Assembly: GCA_029953615.1 (NCBI GenBank)
Contig: CP124529.1
Coordinates: forward strand, 1,950,998-2,014,997
Direction of reading: 5' to 3'
Origin: Pseudomonas putida
Lineage (GTDB): Bacteria; Pseudomonadota; Gammaproteobacteria; Pseudomonadales; Pseudomonadaceae
DNA: 64,000 nt
Below the pieces are notes generated by a model, which saw only the letters and a program-made list of their open reading frames with translations, had not been told where the DNA came from and searched no databases. The first letter of the stretch is position 1. The number at the start of each line of letters is the position of its first letter. Below, piece by piece: positions 61,438 through 64,000 of this stretch. A program made the position numbers and the translations under genes.

Positions 61438-62094
61438 TCAGATCCCCAACACCTGCGTCGCAATACCAAAATACACGAGCACCCCAGCCGCATCGGCTAT
61501 CGATGTGATCAGCGGCCCGCTTGCCGTGGCCGGGTCAAGCTTGAAGCGGCTAAGCAGGAACGGCAGGCTCATGCCGATCAGGCTGCCCACCAGCACGATC
61601 ACCACCATGCTGCTGGCTACGATCACGGCTATCTGCGGCCCGCCCCGCAGCACACCCAAAGATGCCACTGCAACGGCCATGGTTGCGCCCAACGCCAGCG
61701 CCACGCCACATTCACGCCCCAGCATGCGCCACCAATCGCGCATGACCACCTCGCCTGTGGCCAACCCTCGAACCATCAGCGTTGCCGACTGGGCACCGGC
61801 GTTACCGCCGCTGTCCACCAGCAACGGCAGAAAAAACACCAGGGCAATGTGTGCGGCGATGGTTTCTTCGAAGGCTGCAATACCCGCTCCGGAAAACAGG
61901 TTGCCAAACACCAGTAACACCAGCCACAGCACGCGTTTGCGGTAAAGCAGCCCCAGGGTTGCATCGCGCAGGTTGCCAACGTGACTGGTGATCGAAGCGC
62001 CTCTGTGGAAGTCCTCGGTGGCCTCGCGCCGTTGCGCCTCGAGGGCCGCATGGGCGTCTGGCTGAAGGACGCTTTTATCAGTTTGATGTTGCAT
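61438..62094 (-). CDS. MgtE-type magnesium transporter, membrane domain only
   Basis: A 218-residue protein with about five membrane helices covering only the C-terminal MgtE pore domain. The divalent-cation pathway motif LPLLVDSGGNAGAQSATLMV and DPATASGPLITSIADAAGV are intact. The usual N-terminal regulatory and CBS domains (about 270 residues) are absent, as in SLC41-like and other MgtE-core proteins, so gating must be controlled differently. GGAG lies six bases before ATG 62094, right after a hairpin. A 165-base leader with its own promoter precedes it. Confidence 0.85.
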   Translation of the reverse strand: MQHQTDKSVLQPDAHAALEAQRREATEDFHRGASITSHVGNLRDATLGLLYRKRVLWLVLLVFGNLFSGAGIAAFEETIAAHIALVFFLPLLVDSGGNAGAQSATLMVRGLATGEVVMRDWWRMLGRECGVALALGATMAVAVASLGVLRGGPQIAVIVASSMVVIVLVGSLIGMSLPFLLSRFKLDPATASGPLITSIADAAGVLVYFGIATQVLGI

Positions 62095-62259
62095 GAAGTT
62101 CTCCAGGCGCCGGACCGGGCGCCCACAGACCTCAGCCTCGCGGACTCAAGCCTTCGGCAGCCCTGGCGGCGGCGCGCTCAGTGCCAGATAGCAGGTTCGT
62201 GTGGAACCGGTAACTGGGAAGGTCCATTGAGGGATATCTCGTGAAACCGCACATGCGGC
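62095..62259 (-). promoter_or_regulatory. Structured 5' leader of the MgtE-core gene, with a leader ORF
   Basis: The predicted transcript starts near 62259. Hairpins visible on the minus strand are CCGCA/TGCGG, GGTTC-CACAC-GAACC inside a CCAG/CTGG stem, and GGCGCC-CGGTCC-GGCGCC (62106-62123), which ends one base before the GGAG ribosome site. A 40-codon ORF (62132-62254) starting MCGFTRYPSMDLPSYRF covers most of the leader and is nearly leaderless. This could be a metal- or translation-sensing leader; no known riboswitch family was recognised. Confidence 0.45.
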
Positions 62260-62265
62260 GGCGGG

Positions 62266-62294
62266 ATAATAGAGGCTCTCTATGTGCCGGTCAG
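62266..62294 (-). promoter_or_regulatory. Promoter of the MgtE-core gene
   Basis: On the minus strand CTGACC (62294-62289) and TATTAT (62271-62266), spaced exactly 17 bases. Confidence 0.65.
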
Positions 62295-62572
62295 CCCCTT
62301 CACTGGCGATTCAGAAGCGTCCTACAATCAACCGGTCATAAAGCCAAAACCACCGCCCAGACACATCGCCATTCCCTCGCCGCGCCAGCGGTGTAGAATC
62401 GGCCTATTCATCGCCAGTCATCCCCGGCGGGTTTATGAGCTCTGCCCAAGCACGCGGCGATCCCGTCGCGGTCTTCGGCCCCATCCGTGCCAGTGGCAAC
62501 CGGCCTGCGGTACAAAGGACAAGAAAGCTCACTCCCCTTTTTGTGACCTGATTAAGCCGCCAGGAGTGTTTC

Positions 62573-64000
62573 ATGCCTGATTATCGTTCCAAGACTTCCA
62601 CCCAAGGCCGCAACATGGCCGGTGCCCGTGCCCTGTGGCGTGCCACCGGGATGAAGGACGAGGACTTCAAGAAACCGATCATCGCCATCGCCAACTCGTT
62701 CACCCAGTTCGTCCCGGGCCACGTGCACCTGAAGGACCTGGGCCAGCTGGTCGCCCGCGAAATCGAACGCGCCGGTGGCGTGGCCAAGGAATTCAACACC
62801 ATCGCGGTCGATGACGGCATCGCCATGGGCCACGACGGCATGCTGTACTCGCTGCCAAGCCGCGAGATCATCGCCGACGCCGTGGAGTACATGGTCAACG
62901 CCCACTGCGCCGACGCCATCGTGTGCATCTCCAACTGCGACAAGATCACCCCTGGCATGCTGATGGCCGCCCTGCGCCTGAACATCCCGGTAATCTTCGT
63001 GTCCGGCGGCCCGATGGAAGCCGGCAAGACCAAGCTGGCCAGCCACGGCCTGGACCTGGTCGACGCCATGGTCATTGCCGCCGACTCCTCGGCGTCCGAC
63101 GAAAAAGTCGCCGAATACGAGCGCAGCGCCTGCCCGACCTGCGGTTCGTGCTCCGGCATGTTCACCGCCAACTCGATGAACTGCCTGACCGAAGCACTGG
63201 GCCTGGCCCTGCCGGGCAACGGTTCGACCCTGGCCACCCACGCCGACCGCGAGCAGTTGTTCCTTACCGCTGGCCGCACCATCGTCGAGCTGTGCAAGCG
63301 CTACTACGGCGAAAACGACGAGTCGGTATTGCCGCGCAACATCGCCAATTTCAAGGCGTTCGAGAACGCCATGATGCTCGACATCGCCATGGGCGGCTCG
63401 ACCAACACCATCCTGCACCTGCTGGCCGCCGCCCAGGAAGCCGAGGTGGCATTCGACCTGCGCGACATCGACCGCCTGTCGCGCAAGGTGCCGCAGCTGT
63501 GCAAGGTTGCGCCGAACATCCAGAAGTATCATATGGAAGACGTGCACCGTGCCGGCGGCATCTTCAGCATCCTCGGTTCGCTGGCCCGTGGCGGCCTGCT
63601 GCACACCGACCTGCCGACCGTACACAGCCGCAGCATGGAAGAAGCCATCGCCAAGTGGGACATCACCCAGACCGATGACGAAGCCGTACATACCTTCTTC
63701 AAGGCCGGCCCTGCCGGCATCCCGACCCAGACCGCGTTCAGCCAGTCGACCCGCTGGCCGAGCCTGGACCTGGACCGCGCCGAAGGCTGCATCCGCAGTG
63801 TCGAGCACGCCTACTCGCAAGAAGGCGGCCTGGCCGTGCTGTACGGCAACATCGCACTGGATGGCTGCGTGGTGAAAACCGCCGGTGTCGACGAGTCGAT
63901 CCTGGTGTTCGAAGGCACCGCGAAGATCTTCGAGAGCCAGGACAGCGCCGTACGCGGCATCCTCGCCGACGAAGTGAAGGCCGGCGACATCGTGATCATC
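62573..64000 (+). CDS. ilvD: Dihydroxy-acid dehydratase, 5' part (truncated by window edge)
   Basis: The first 476 codons of an enzyme normally about 613 residues long. It dehydrates dihydroxy-acids in valine, leucine and isoleucine synthesis. Iron-sulfur cysteines are visible as C118 and C122 in [13 protein letters not shown] and C187/C190/C193 in [11 protein letters not shown], with [11 protein letters not shown] later. ATG 62573 follows AGGAG and begins [20 protein letters not shown]. The 278-base spacer from the MgtE promoter to ilvD holds no clear gene and no attenuator-like run of branched-chain codons. Confidence 0.97.
   Translation, partial: MPDYRSKTSTQGRNMAGARALWRATGMKDEDFKKPIIAIANSFTQFVPGHVHLKDLGQLVAREIERAGGVAKEFNTIAVDDGIAMGHDGMLYSLPSREIIADAVEYMVNAHCADAIVCISNCDKITPGMLMAALRLNIPVIFVSGGPMEAGKTKLASHGLDLVDAMVIAADSSASDEKVAEYERSACPTCGSCSGMFTANSMNCLTEALGLALPGNGSTLATHADREQLFLTAGRTIVELCKRYYGENDESVLPRNIANFKAFENAMMLDIAMGGSTNTILHLLAAAQEAEVAFDLRDIDRLSRKVPQLCKVAPNIQKYHMEDVHRAGGIFSILGSLARGGLLHTDLPTVHSRSMEEAIAKWDITQTDDEAVHTFFKAGPAGIPTQTAFSQSTRWPSLDLDRAEGCIRSVEHAYSQEGGLAVLYGNIALDGCVVKTAGVDESILVFEGTAKIFESQDSAVRGILADEVKAGDIVII

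Noticed and set aside
62435-62551. A 38-codon ORF (starting MSSAQARGDP) upstream of ilvD as a possible attenuator leader peptide
   Set aside because: It has no run of Val, Leu or Ile codons, a poor ribosome site and no terminator/antiterminator pair after it.

Overview
The window is a 64 kb piece of a high-GC gammaproteobacterial chromosome. Protein sequences, gene order and three families of REP palindromes all point to the Pseudomonas putida group. From memory, the order hemE-gltDB-aroBK-pilQ..M-mrcA-maeB...coaD-fdx-mutM-rlmI-ilvD matches the corresponding chromosomal stretch of P. putida KT2440; this was not checked by alignment. No rRNA, tRNA, CRISPR array, prophage or insertion sequence was seen. 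It is mostly core housekeeping DNA with a few accessory-looking spots.

Layout. 1-1.6 kb: start of a LysR regulator divergent from an MFS transporter. 1.6-9.4 kb (minus): periplasmic OB-fold protein, hemE, and glutamate synthase gltBD. 9.6-16.7 kb (minus): a pilM-pilN-pilOP-pilQ / aroK-aroB / AAA-SPOR cluster. 16.9-24.4 kb: mrcA, maeB, a secreted nuclease, rpmE, priA. 24.6-31.6 kb: argS, a SPOR protein, a TM2 protein, an NlpC/P60 hydrolase, pilT, yggS-proC-yggT. 31.7-36.1 kb (plus): metX-metW-DUF4426-rdgB-hemW-DUF3392, tightly packed. 36.1-36.9 kb: an unusual non-housekeeping gap with a small ORF that has its own terminator, a 22-bp direct repeat and a convincing small-RNA transcription unit. 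36.9-44.3 kb: trmB, thiSG, DUF423, mtgA, rpoH, ftsX-ftsE-ftsY. 44.5-50.7 kb: two M16 peptidase pairs flanking rsmD, one pair exported and one pair without signal peptides. 50.8-57.2 kb: a YheT-type hydrolase, sseA, and a TetR/aldehyde dehydrogenase/Tat protein/GMC oxidoreductase cluster with the gene order of the P. aeruginosa LaoRCBA long-chain alcohol oxidation system. 57.3-64 kb: coaD, ferredoxin, mutM, an HDOD protein, rlmI, an MgtE-core magnesium transporter with a structured leader, and the 5' part of ilvD.

Sequence quality or decay: four genes (rpoH, ftsX, the second exported M16 gene, and the GMC oxidoreductase) are each broken by what reads as one extra base. In all four the downstream frame completes a full-length family protein. 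Because rpoH and ftsX are normally very important for growth, assembly or base-calling error is the first explanation to test.

How the genes work together: envelope growth and division (mrcA, mtgA, ftsXEY, SPOR proteins, NlpC/P60), nitrogen and amino-acid assimilation (gltBD, proC, metXW, ilvD), aromatic and cofactor synthesis (aroKB, hemE, thiSG, coaD, hemW), translation and DNA maintenance (argS, rpmE, trmB, rsmD, rlmI, priA, mutM, rdgB), and a reduced type IV pilus/competence-like apparatus (pilMN(OP)Q with a distant pilT).
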